A stretch of 14,055 bases of DNA from contig CANRKE010000027.1 in assembly GCA_947631135.1 (NCBI GenBank), forward strand, positions 1 through 14,055, given 5' to 3'. The notes below the pieces were generated by a model, which did not search any database, was not told the origin of the DNA, and worked only from the letters and a program-made list of their open reading frames with translations. Below are positions 1-6,459 of this stretch, piece after piece. The DNA is from an uncultured Bacilli bacterium (lineage in GTDB: Bacteria > Bacillota_I > Bacilli_A > RF39 > UBA660). The position numbers were made by a program, and so were the translations under genes. Every line of letters begins with the position of its first letter. Position 1 is the stretch's first letter.

Positions 1-46
1 AAGTGATATGTCAATACTCATTTATAAAAAAATAAAAAAATTTTAA

Positions 47-75
47 TGGACATATATTATAAAATATGATATTAT
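47..75 (+). promoter_or_regulatory. Sigma-A promoter for yqzL-recO
   Basis: A -35 box TGGACA (47-52) and a -10 box TATTAT (70-75) are separated by exactly 17 bases. Transcription would start near 82, leaving a leader of about 60 bases before yqzL. No other gene start lies between the promoter and yqzL. Confidence 0.6.
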
Positions 76-142
76 ATGAAAAAATATGTTTATTTTGAAT
101 ATTATTTAATTTATATGCACAAAATATTACTGGTGATAAGTT

Positions 143-235
143 ATGGATAAAGCAATTACTAAAGATATGTTATGGCATCTATTTAAAGAAACTGGGGCAA
201 TAGAATATTATCTATTATATAAAAAAATGAATTAG
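143..235 (+). CDS. yqzL: YqzL-like small protein (30 aa)
   Basis: A 30-residue protein of unknown molecular function, beginning MDKAITKDMLWHLF. The pattern of a short charged start, W-x-x-F, an ETG/QTG-like turn and a Y-x-L-(L/Y)-x-K end is that of the YqzL-like family, which in Bacillus is the tiny gene directly upstream of recO. The same position here (12 bases before recO) is the strongest support. A GGTGAT ribosome site (132-137) lies 5 bases before the ATG. It is somewhat shorter than Bacillus YqzL and ends in YKKMN. It is probably cotranscribed with recO. The coding call is fairly firm; the role is unknown. Confidence 0.72.
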   Translation: MDKAITKDMLWHLFKETGAIEYYLLYKKMN

Positions 236-247
236 TGGTGAAAAAAG

Positions 248-976
248 TTGGAAAGAATTAACGTAGAAGGATTTGTAATAAATGAAACGCCTTATAAAGA
301 ATCAAGTAAAATAATTAATATATTAACACGACAATATGGTGTTATTGGTATAATAGCTCGTGGTGCAAAATCTATTAAGAGTAAACTTAGGGTTGGAACA
401 AGTAGACTTGATTATTCTAATTTTGAAATATTATATAAAGAAGATAAATTATCTACATTGGTAGATGTTAAAATAATTGATAACTTTAAGAATATAAAAT
501 TTGATTTAGAAAAAACTACTTATATGTATTATCTTTTAGATTTAGTAGCTCAAATTAGTAAAAATGAATATAATGAGGAAACATTTGATATATTACTTTC
601 TGCAATAAAAAAAATAGATGAAGGTTATAATCCATCCATAATAACTAATATAGTCGAAATTAAAATGCTTAATTATTTGGGTGTTATGCCTATATTAGAT
701 AGATGTAGTATGTGTGGAGAAAAAACCGATATAATTACTCTCTCTAGTAGATGTGGAGGATTAGTATGTAAAAATTGTAGAACAAACGAATATTTAGTAA
801 ATATTAATACTGTTAAAATAATTAGAATGTTATATTATGTAAATATTAATAAAATAAGTAAATTAAATATCAGTGATATAGTTGCTAAAGAAATTAATAG
901 TTTCATAAAAGAATATTATGAATTATATACAGGAATATATATTAAAAACAAAAACTTTTTAGATTATATAAAATAA
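248..976 (+). CDS. recO: DNA repair protein RecO
   Basis: RecO is a cytoplasmic recombination mediator of the RecFOR pathway; it anneals single strands and helps load RecA on SSB-coated DNA. At 242 residues it has normal length. The N-terminal OB-fold is recognisable from the opening (VEGFVINETPYKESSKIINI, then GVIGIIARGAK). A four-cysteine zinc knuckle is intact in the second half: C153-x2-C156 and C174-x2-C177, with GG before the second pair. The start is TTG at 248, chosen because GGTG (237-240) sits at the right distance and the family N-terminus begins there. It follows yqzL by 12 bases, as in Bacillus, and ends in its own terminator. Confidence 0.95.
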   Translation: MERINVEGFVINETPYKESSKIINILTRQYGVIGIIARGAKSIKSKLRVGTSRLDYSNFEILYKEDKLSTLVDVKIIDNFKNIKFDLEKTTYMYYLLDLVAQISKNEYNEETFDILLSAIKKIDEGYNPSIITNIVEIKMLNYLGVMPILDRCSMCGEKTDIITLSSRCGGLVCKNCRTNEYLVNINTVKIIRMLYYVNINKISKLNISDIVAKEINSFIKEYYELYTGIYIKNKNFLDYIK

Positions 977-988
977 TCTAATTTTTTT
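960..988 (+). terminator. Intrinsic terminator of recO
   Basis: An 8-bp stem, TAGATTAT (960-967) with ATAATCTA (973-980), and a 5-base loop are followed by a run of seven T (982-988). The recO stop codon TAA (974-976) lies inside the right arm. Confidence 0.75.
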
Positions 989-1015
989 ATAATGTATAAC
1001 AAAATAATACAATAT

Positions 1016-1043
1016 TTGACAAATATTATTATTATAATATCTA
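1016..1043 (+). promoter_or_regulatory. Probable promoter of the 397-residue orphan gene
   Basis: A perfect TTGACA (1016-1021) is followed after 16 bases by TATCTA (1038-1043). The better-looking TATAAT at 1033-1038 is too close (11 bases) to pair with it. The -35 is convincing and the -10 less so. An AAAGGAG ribosome site follows just before the ATG at 1067. Confidence 0.45.
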
Positions 1044-1066
1044 ATATACATTAAAGGAGAAATTTT

Positions 1067-2260
1067 ATGAAAAATAAATTGTTAGAAATAATAAAAAAAG
1101 AAATAATAAAGGAAACAAAAAAAATAATCAATAATGCTAAAGTAACAGCACGTGAAAATAAATTAGATAATATAGATAAATTATTACTTATAAATAATAA
1201 TATTGAGTTATATCTAGATTCATTAAAAGAGTATTTTATATTTGATGATGATTTGATTAATAAAATATTTGTATTAAAAAATGAGTCTATAATCGAAGCA
1301 AAAAAAGATATTTGCAATGTTATATTAAACATTATTAAAAATGAACAAAAAGATGTATTTATAAAAATTATTGATTATATTAATACTTTAAAATCTAAAG
1401 GTATAGACATAGATATTAATAGTATAGAAAATAGTATATATAAACCTATTAATTTAGATATGCAATTTTTAGAATATAATCAAGTATTTGGTATCAACAA
1501 ATTAGATATAATTAAAAAGTATGGAACAAAATGTGAATTAACTGACTTTGCGATACTATTAGGTAGTATTGTATCAGAGGATAATAAAACTGGTTGGTGG
1601 TGGATAAAGAATTATGCAGGATATGGTGATGCAAAAGTAGTATGTTATGAAGGAAATTGTTATTCTTTTCCTGTAAATATTGATAGTATATGTATAAGAC
1701 CAGTAATAAAATATTCATCTATTGAAAAATATTGTACAAACAAAAAAGTAATAGATGATAATATTTTAGAAGTTGATTTTGGTGAATTGCCAAATAATAC
1801 AGTAAATATACAAATATATAATATATTGGAAAATAAATATAATGATGGTAGTATTGAAAGAACTAGTAAAGTTTATACAATAGATAATGAATATAATAAA
1901 TTTAAAAATAATAAATGTATTGAATATATATATGATAATAAAAAATATATTAGATTCGTAGTATTTAATAATAAAAATAAAAATGGAATGATTAATGGGG
2001 AAAAAATTAATGTAGGTGACATATATTGGTTAGAGGTTAAAAATATAAGATGGATAGTAAGCTTAAATAATGATATTGCTATACCAAAATATCTAATATT
2101 TTCAGGAATAAAATTTAATAATGATAGAAATTATAGTGGAGATTTTAATAATACCAATATTAAAAATTTTATGGATAATCATTTAAGTATAGATATACAA
2201 CAATTAAATAGTATTAAAAATAAATATATTAAAAGTAAAAAATTAGTTAAAAATACATAA
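1067..2260 (+). CDS. Uncharacterised protein with DUF6273-like core (397 aa)
   Basis: Function unknown. Residues 1-125 are Lys/Glu/Ile-rich and look helical or coiled-coil, with no signal peptide or membrane segment. Residues 160-213 contain TGWWWIKN, then CYEGNC, then SICIRPVIKY; this resembles the W-(W/L)-R/K-x and G(V/I)RP signature of DUF6273-type beta domains (family assignment from memory, moderate). A second segment (315-375) has DIYWLEV, IPKYLIFSGIKF, and a Y-x-G-(D/N)-F-x-N-T-x-I-x-x-F-M motif that I associate with similar proteins of gut Bacilli. The ATG at 1067 has a strong AAAGGAGA ribosome site and its own promoter. The gene lies between housekeeping genes next to a decayed AAA-ATPase gene, and is rich in Asn, Ile and Lys. 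It looks like accessory cargo. Confidence 0.8.
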   Translation: MKNKLLEIIKKEIIKETKKIINNAKVTARENKLDNIDKLLLINNNIELYLDSLKEYFIFDDDLINKIFVLKNESIIEAKKDICNVILNIIKNEQKDVFIKIIDYINTLKSKGIDIDINSIENSIYKPINLDMQFLEYNQVFGINKLDIIKKYGTKCELTDFAILLGSIVSEDNKTGWWWIKNYAGYGDAKVVCYEGNCYSFPVNIDSICIRPVIKYSSIEKYCTNKKVIDDNILEVDFGELPNNTVNIQIYNILENKYNDGSIERTSKVYTIDNEYNKFKNNKCIEYIYDNKKYIRFVVFNNKNKNGMINGEKINVGDIYWLEVKNIRWIVSLNNDIAIPKYLIFSGIKFNNDRNYSGDFNNTNIKNFMDNHLSIDIQQLNSIKNKYIKSKKLVKNT

Positions 2261-2333
2261 AAGCAATTATATAATTAACACAAAAAATTGTATATTATTT
2301 AATTTAATTGAGTTAAGATAAGAGGAATATAAT

Positions 2334-2640
2334 TGGATATATTTAAATTTAGGAAATGAGGTTTTTAAAAGAAGTACTAATTCAAATATATATGTAGATA
2401 AAACAAGATTAATAGAATATGCAAACAGAATTTTAGATACTAGGCAGGTTTATATTTGTGTATCAATGCCAAGAAGATTTAGTAGAATATATGATGCTAA
2501 GATTTTATGTATATAATATAATCATAGTGTTTATTATAATGATTTATTTAAAAAATTAAAAGAATATTATACAGAAATAATTGATAATTCTATAAATCAA
2601 TTACCCAAAACATTAGAAAAAATATATGTTAAAACAAATA
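2334..2640 (+). pseudogene. Decayed AAA-ATPase-like / PD-(D/E)XK family gene (N-terminal remnant)
   Basis: One frame reads IYLNLGNEVFKRS, then IYVDKTRLIEYANRIL, then YICVSMPRRFSRI, stopping at TAA 2514-2516. This is the N-terminus of the AAA-ATPase-like family (PF09820, usually joined to a C-terminal PD-(D/E)XK nuclease-like domain), whose intact form reads YVDKT...SRPRRFGKS. The Walker A GKS has become SRI. The start codon appears lost: a plausible site GAGG (2322-2325) is followed by AAT TGG rather than ATG in this frame. The family alignment seems to continue past the stop in the same frame (NDLFKKLKEYY), so TAA probably replaced a Tyr codon. The remaining 80 percent of the gene is missing. 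This remnant accounts for most of the 464-base gap between 2260 and 2725. Confidence 0.7.
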
Positions 2641-2670
2641 TTTATTTATATATAAACACATATAATATTA

Positions 2671-2699
2671 TTGACAATCAAAACGTTTATATGTATAAT
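2671..2699 (+). promoter_or_regulatory. Consensus sigma-A promoter of yceD-rpmF
   Basis: A perfect TTGACA (2671-2676), a 17-base spacer ending in TG (extended -10), and a perfect TATAAT (2694-2699). Transcription should start near 2706, so the leader is only about 19 bases and consists of little more than the GGAGGG ribosome site (2711-2716). Confidence 0.85.
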
Positions 2700-2724
2700 T
2701 ATTCCATGTGGGAGGGCTGATACT

Positions 2725-3213
2725 ATGCTTGTAGATATAAGTTTACTTCTATCAAATGTAGTAGATGAAATTAAAATAGATGAAGATATAACATTTGATA
2801 TTGAAGATATAAAAAATATTGGAATGTTAGATTTAAAAAATGTACATGTAAATGGCAATATTACTAAAATGGGAATAGACACATTATCATTAAATTTAAA
2901 TATAACAGGAAGTATGTTTATAGAATGTGCGATAACCCTAAAACCAGTAGAACATAAATTTAATATCAATATAATCGAAGAAAAGATAGAAGAAAATGAA
3001 AATATTTTAAGAAAAGATGAAAATACACTTGAATTAAAACCGTTTTTGTGGGAAAATATTGTAGTGGAGAAACCACTACGTATCATATCGGATGATGCAT
3101 ATGATAAAGAATACAAGGGTAGTGGTTGGCAATTGGTTAGTGATGAAAATTATGAAAAAACAAATAAAGCTTTAGCATCACTATCTGATATGTTTAAAGA
3201 TAAGGAGGAATAA
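2725..3213 (+). CDS. yceD: YceD/YlbN family (DUF177) protein
   Basis: A 162-residue cytoplasmic protein of the YceD/DUF177 family, which is linked to 23S rRNA accumulation and is almost always encoded next to rpmF. Recognisable parts are the central beta region (NGNITKMGIDTLSLNLNITG, then ALTLKP-like ITLKPVEHKF), the ELKPFLWENIVVEKPLRI segment corresponding to the family's L-P-x-x-P region, and GSGWQLVSDE near the end. The cysteine cluster seen in many homologues is absent, as in Bacillus YlbN. I place the start at ATG 2725: GGAGGG lies 8 bases upstream, and the reading frame's earlier TTG is the -35 box itself. It is two bases from rpmF, whose ribosome site lies in its last codons. Confidence 0.88.
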   Translation: MLVDISLLLSNVVDEIKIDEDITFDIEDIKNIGMLDLKNVHVNGNITKMGIDTLSLNLNITGSMFIECAITLKPVEHKFNINIIEEKIEENENILRKDENTLELKPFLWENIVVEKPLRIISDDAYDKEYKGSGWQLVSDENYEKTNKALASLSDMFKDKEE

Positions 3214-3215
3214 AA

Positions 3216-3407
3216 ATGGCAGTACCATTTAGAAGAACTAGTAAAACTAGAAAAAGAATGAGAAGAACACATTATAAAATAAGTGCGAATAATGTAGTTA
3301 CTTGTCCAGAATGTAATAAAGCAATACGTCCTCATAGAGTATGTCCTTACTGTGGATCATATAAAGGAAAGACTGTTGTAGAAGTTAAAGATAAGGATAG
3401 TGAATAG
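3216..3407 (+). CDS. rpmF: 50S ribosomal protein L32
   Basis: Structural protein of the large ribosomal subunit, 63 residues. It begins MAVPFRRTSKTRKRMRRTH, the diagnostic L32 N-terminus, and carries an intact zinc-ribbon C30-x2-C33 ... C43-x2-C46 (CPEC and CPYC), so it is the zinc-binding form rather than the zinc-independent paralogue. GGAGG (3204-3208) inside the end of yceD is its ribosome site, so translation of the two is coupled. The TAG stop lies in the loop of the terminator hairpin. Confidence 0.97.
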   Translation: MAVPFRRTSKTRKRMRRTHYKISANNVVTCPECNKAIRPHRVCPYCGSYKGKTVVEVKDKDSE

Positions 3408-3420
3408 TCACTATTTTTTT
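3397..3420 (+). terminator. Intrinsic terminator of yceD-rpmF
   Basis: A 7-bp stem ATAGTGA (3397-3403) / TCACTAT (3408-3414) with a 4-base loop, then T at 3414-3420. The rpmF stop TAG (3405-3407) is in the loop. Confidence 0.8.
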
Positions 3421-3435
3421 GTCTTGACTAAAATT

Positions 3436-3463
3436 TTGAAAAATTTAATAAATATAGTATAAT
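3436..3463 (+). promoter_or_regulatory. Promoter of ackA-nrnA-engB
   Basis: TTGAAA (3436-3441) and TATAAT (3458-3463) with 16 bases between. A second -35-like TTGACT (3424-3429) is 28 bases from that -10 and could only pair with a weak TAATAA (3446-3451). The first pairing is preferred. Confidence 0.6.
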
Positions 3464-3486
3464 TAAATATAGAAAGAAGGAATATT

Positions 3487-4674
3487 ATGAAAATAATGGC
3501 AATTAATGCGGGGAGTTCTTCCTTAAAATTTAGTTTATTTAATATGGAAGATAAAAGTTTAATAACATCAGGTTTATTTGAAAGAATTGGAATAGATGGT
3601 ATATTTACTATAAAATATAATGGAGAAAAAACAAAAATTAATAAAGAATTTAAAAATCATAAAGAAGCTGTTGAATATCTATTAGAACAATTAATTGAAT
3701 TAAAAATAATTGATTCTTTAGATGAAATAGATGCAGTTGGACATAGACTTGTTCATGGAGGAGATATATATAGTGATAGTGTAATAATTACAGATAAAGT
3801 AATTGAAGATGCTAAAAGATTATCAGAACTTGCTCCAAGTCATAATCCAGCAAATATAATAGGAATAGAAACATTTAAACAAGTTTTACCAAATACTCCT
3901 GCAGTAGCAGTATTTGATACAGCTTTCCATTCAACATTAAAAGATGAAGCATATCTTTATCCAGTACCATATGAATGGTATACAAAATATGGAATTAGAA
4001 AATATGGATTTCATGGAACTAGTCATAAATTTATTAATAAAACTATTAGTGAATATTTAGGACGTAATGATCTTAAAGTAATTTGTTGTCACTTAGGTAA
4101 TGGTGCATCAATATCAGCAATAGATAAAGGTGTATGTATAGATACAACAATGGGATTTACACCAAATGCTGGACTTATGATGGGTACAAGATCAGGGGAT
4201 ATTGATAGTACAATAATTCCATTTGTAATGTCAAAAACAGGTAAAACACTAGATGAAGTAATGGATGATTTAAATAAGAAGAGTGGATTTTTAGGAGTAT
4301 CTGGAGTATCTAGTGATTTAAGAGATATAGCTGATGCAGTTAATAATGATCATAACGAGTTAGCTGATTTATCAAGAAGAATGTTTGCAAGAAGAATAGT
4401 AGGGTATATTTCTATGTATAATACATATTTGAATGGTGCAGATGTAATATGCTTTACTGGTGGTATTGGAGAACACGATGAAGATGTTAGAAAACTTGTA
4501 ATTGATGGTTTAGAAGTATATGGTATAAAATTAGATGAAGAAAAAAATAATAATGTAAAGGAAGATATTGAACTAGTATCAACTAATGATTCAAAAATAA
4601 AATGTTATGTTGTTTGTACTAATGAAGAATTGATGATAGCAGAGGATACACAAAGACTAGTTAATAATATGTAA
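3487..4674 (+). CDS. ackA: Acetate kinase
   Basis: Cytoplasmic enzyme interconverting acetyl phosphate plus ADP with acetate plus ATP; the ATP-yielding last step of mixed-acid fermentation. Its 395 residues match the family length. Signature regions are intact: NAGSSSLKF (N7), GHRLVHGG (R87, H90), FDTAFH (D144, H148), GFHGTSH (H176, H180), HLGNGASI phosphate loop (202-209), GTRSGD (R235), FTGGIGEH (323-330) and TNEE near residue 380 that holds the magnesium-binding Glu. The ATG has a GAAGGA site 7 bases upstream. The usual partner pta is not adjacent in this window. It is the first gene of a three-gene operon with nrnA one base downstream. Confidence 0.97.
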   Translation: MKIMAINAGSSSLKFSLFNMEDKSLITSGLFERIGIDGIFTIKYNGEKTKINKEFKNHKEAVEYLLEQLIELKIIDSLDEIDAVGHRLVHGGDIYSDSVIITDKVIEDAKRLSELAPSHNPANIIGIETFKQVLPNTPAVAVFDTAFHSTLKDEAYLYPVPYEWYTKYGIRKYGFHGTSHKFINKTISEYLGRNDLKVICCHLGNGASISAIDKGVCIDTTMGFTPNAGLMMGTRSGDIDSTIIPFVMSKTGKTLDEVMDDLNKKSGFLGVSGVSSDLRDIADAVNNDHNELADLSRRMFARRIVGYISMYNTYLNGADVICFTGGIGEHDEDVRKLVIDGLEVYGIKLDEEKNNNVKEDIELVSTNDSKIKCYVVCTNEELMIAEDTQRLVNNM

Positions 4675-4675
4675 T

Positions 4676-5650
4676 ATGGCAACTTTTAAAGATATATATA
4701 AATATATTAAAAAATATAATAATATTGTAATAGCTAGACATCTAAGAGTAGATCCAGATGCTCAAGCATCATCACTCGCACTCAAAGAACTAATATTAAA
4801 TACATTTAATAATAAGAATGTCTATGCAGTAGGAATTAGTGCTTCTAAATTTAAATATATGGGGGCTTTAAATAAATTACCTGAGGATTTAAGTAATACA
4901 TTATTAATAGTACTTGATACACCAGATTTAAAAAGAGTAGATATAGATTGTGAAATAAATTCATTTTCATATACTATAAAAATAGATCATCATCCGTTTG
5001 TAGAAGAATTTTGTGATTTAGAATATATTGATGATGATGCAAGTTCAACATGTGAAATAATACTTGATATGGCATATGAAACTAAAATGAAATTAAATGA
5101 AGAATCAGCTAAATTATTATTTCAAGGAATAGTAAGTGATACTAATAGATTTACAACTATTAATACTACAGCAAAAACATTTAATTTAGTTCATAAACTA
5201 ATTAATGATACTAAAATAAATTTCGTAAGTTTATATAATGATTTATATAGAAGACCATTAACAGAAGTTAGAATACAAGGGTATATAGCTCAAAATATGA
5301 CTGTTACTGAAAATGGATTAGGTTATATAAAAATAGATGATGATATAATTAAAGAATTTGGTGTTGATGCTGCAAGTCCAGGAAATATGATAAATAACTT
5401 TAATTATATTGATGAAATAATGGCGTGGGCATTTGTATCACATGATGTAAAAAATGATATTTATAGAATAACTATAAGATCTAGAGGACCAATAATTAAT
5501 TCTGTTGCATCAAATTATAATGGTGGAGGACATCAATTAGCTAGTGGTGCTCGGGTAAAAACTATGGAAGAAGTAGATAGTTTACTTGAAGATTTAGACT
5601 TTGAATGTAAAAAGTTTAGAGGTGAAGAAGATGAAAATAAACAGTGTTGA
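4676..5650 (+). CDS. nrnA: DHH-family phosphoesterase, NrnA-like (oligoribonuclease / pAp phosphatase)
   Basis: A 324-residue cytoplasmic DHH/DHHA1 phosphoesterase. Members degrade 2-5 base nanoRNAs and dephosphorylate 3',5'-bisphosphate nucleotides; some relatives cleave cyclic-di-AMP intermediates. Manganese-binding motifs are present: H22-x3-D26-x-D28 (HLRVDPDAQAS), D81 (VLDTPD), DHH at 104-106, and an acidic DDDAS at 119-123. The C-terminal DHHA1 domain has GGGH (283-286) followed by ASGARV. There is no transmembrane or GGDEF part, so this is not the GdpP type. The ATG follows the ackA stop by one base (TAATATG) and has no clear ribosome site, suggesting reinitiation after ackA. engB starts inside its end. 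Substrate preference cannot be fixed from sequence alone. Confidence 0.88.
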   Translation: MATFKDIYKYIKKYNNIVIARHLRVDPDAQASSLALKELILNTFNNKNVYAVGISASKFKYMGALNKLPEDLSNTLLIVLDTPDLKRVDIDCEINSFSYTIKIDHHPFVEEFCDLEYIDDDASSTCEIILDMAYETKMKLNEESAKLLFQGIVSDTNRFTTINTTAKTFNLVHKLINDTKINFVSLYNDLYRRPLTEVRIQGYIAQNMTVTENGLGYIKIDDDIIKEFGVDAASPGNMINNFNYIDEIMAWAFVSHDVKNDIYRITIRSRGPIINSVASNYNGGGHQLASGARVKTMEEVDSLLEDLDFECKKFRGEEDENKQC

Positions 5651-6218
5651 AATAAAGGTTAGTGCGGTTAGAACTAGTCAATATCCAGATGACTATAAAC
5701 CTGAATTTTTGATAGTTGGAAAAAGTAATGTTGGAAAATCAAGTTTTATTAATACTCTTATGAATAGAAAAAATTATGCTAAAACATCATCTAGACCTGG
5801 TAAAACTCAAACACTTAACTTTTATTATGTTAATGAAAAATTTTATCTTGTCGATGTTCCTGGATATGGTTATGCACTAACAAGTAAGGTTGTACAAGAG
5901 AAATTTGGTAAGATGGTAGAAGATTATCTAACAAATAGAAAAAATTTAAAACACGTATTTATGCTTGTTGATTTTAGGCATAAACCAAGTAAAAATGATA
6001 TATTAATGTATAATTATTTAAAATATTATAATTTACCTGTAACAATAGTAGCTACTAAAATAGATAAAATATCTAAAACACAATGGGAAAAATATAAACA
6101 AATTATCATAAAAGAGTTAAATATTGTTCATGGTGATGATCTTATATTATTCTCTAGCTTATCAAAAGATGGAAAAAAAGAAGTACATGATATTATTGAA
6201 AATTATTTAGAAGTTTGA
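5631..6218 (+). CDS. engB: Ribosome biogenesis GTP-binding protein EngB/YsxC
   Basis: A 195-residue cytoplasmic TrmE-Era-EngA-EngB superfamily GTPase needed for late 50S subunit assembly. All G motifs are seen: G1 GKSNVGKSS (30-38), G2 region RPGKTQT (T59), G3 DVPGYG (75-80), G4 TKID (142-145) and G5 SSLS (175-178). The start ATG 5631 is chosen because GAGGTGA (about 5618-5625) is well placed and the family begins MKIN-x-VE; the longer in-frame extension would lie wholly within nrnA. It overlaps nrnA by 20 bases, so the two are translationally coupled. The stop is TGA, which shows that TGA is not a sense codon in this organism. Confidence 0.96.
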   Translation: MKINSVEIKVSAVRTSQYPDDYKPEFLIVGKSNVGKSSFINTLMNRKNYAKTSSRPGKTQTLNFYYVNEKFYLVDVPGYGYALTSKVVQEKFGKMVEDYLTNRKNLKHVFMLVDFRHKPSKNDILMYNYLKYYNLPVTIVATKIDKISKTQWEKYKQIIIKELNIVHGDDLILFSSLSKDGKKEVHDIIENYLEV

Positions 6219-6227
6219 TTTTTATTG

Positions 6228-6259
6228 AAGTGACAATAGTAAATTATTGTTGCTTTTTT
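6228..6259 (+). terminator. Intrinsic terminator of the ackA-nrnA-engB operon
   Basis: An 11-bp stem (6228-6238 with 6245-6255, including two G-T wobbles) with a 6-base loop, followed by T at 6254-6259. Confidence 0.8.
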
Positions 6260-6412
6260 AAATAAAAATATTATTAAAATTAATTCAAATAATTATATAA
6301 TTGATAACTCAAAGAATTTATGTTAAAACAAATAAAAAATCTAAAAATGATAAAGATTTACAAAATAAATATTTAAACAATTTAAATAATTATAATAAAG
6401 CTAAATAATTGT

Positions 6413-6446
6413 TTAAGCACTACTTAAATTAAAAAGTAGTGCTTAA
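6413..6446 (-). terminator. Hairpin, probable terminator of the minus-strand amidohydrolase
   Basis: A perfect 13-bp inverted repeat (6413-6425 with 6434-6446), containing AAGCACTACTT, and an 8-base loop lie just beyond the amidohydrolase stop. The T-tract after the hairpin is poor on both strands (TTAAACAATT on the minus strand), so termination efficiency is uncertain and the hairpin might instead protect the 3' end. The rest of the 241-base gap 6219-6459 has no convincing gene. Confidence 0.5.
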
Positions 6447-6459
6447 TTTATATACTTTA

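Noticed and set aside
2..46. Possible C-terminal tail of an upstream gene (reading SDMSILIYKKIKKF then stop)
   Set aside because: Another frame also reads to a stop nearby, the stretch is too short, and nothing is recognisable.
2263..2280. AATTATATAATT palindrome after the 397-residue gene
   Set aside because: It has no G/C pairs and no T-tract; too weak to call a terminator in such AT-rich DNA.
2671..2724. Longer yceD start from TTG at 2671
   Set aside because: That TTG is the -35 box and the extension lies upstream of the predicted transcript start; ATG 2725 has a strong GGAGGG site.
5601..5630. Longer engB start at 5601
   Set aside because: It has no ribosome site, is wholly within nrnA, and family proteins begin at MKIN.
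6301..6408. Open frame ending NNLNNYNKAK before the minus-strand hairpin
   Set aside because: It has no ATG in frame, no ribosome site and low complexity; at best a gene remnant.
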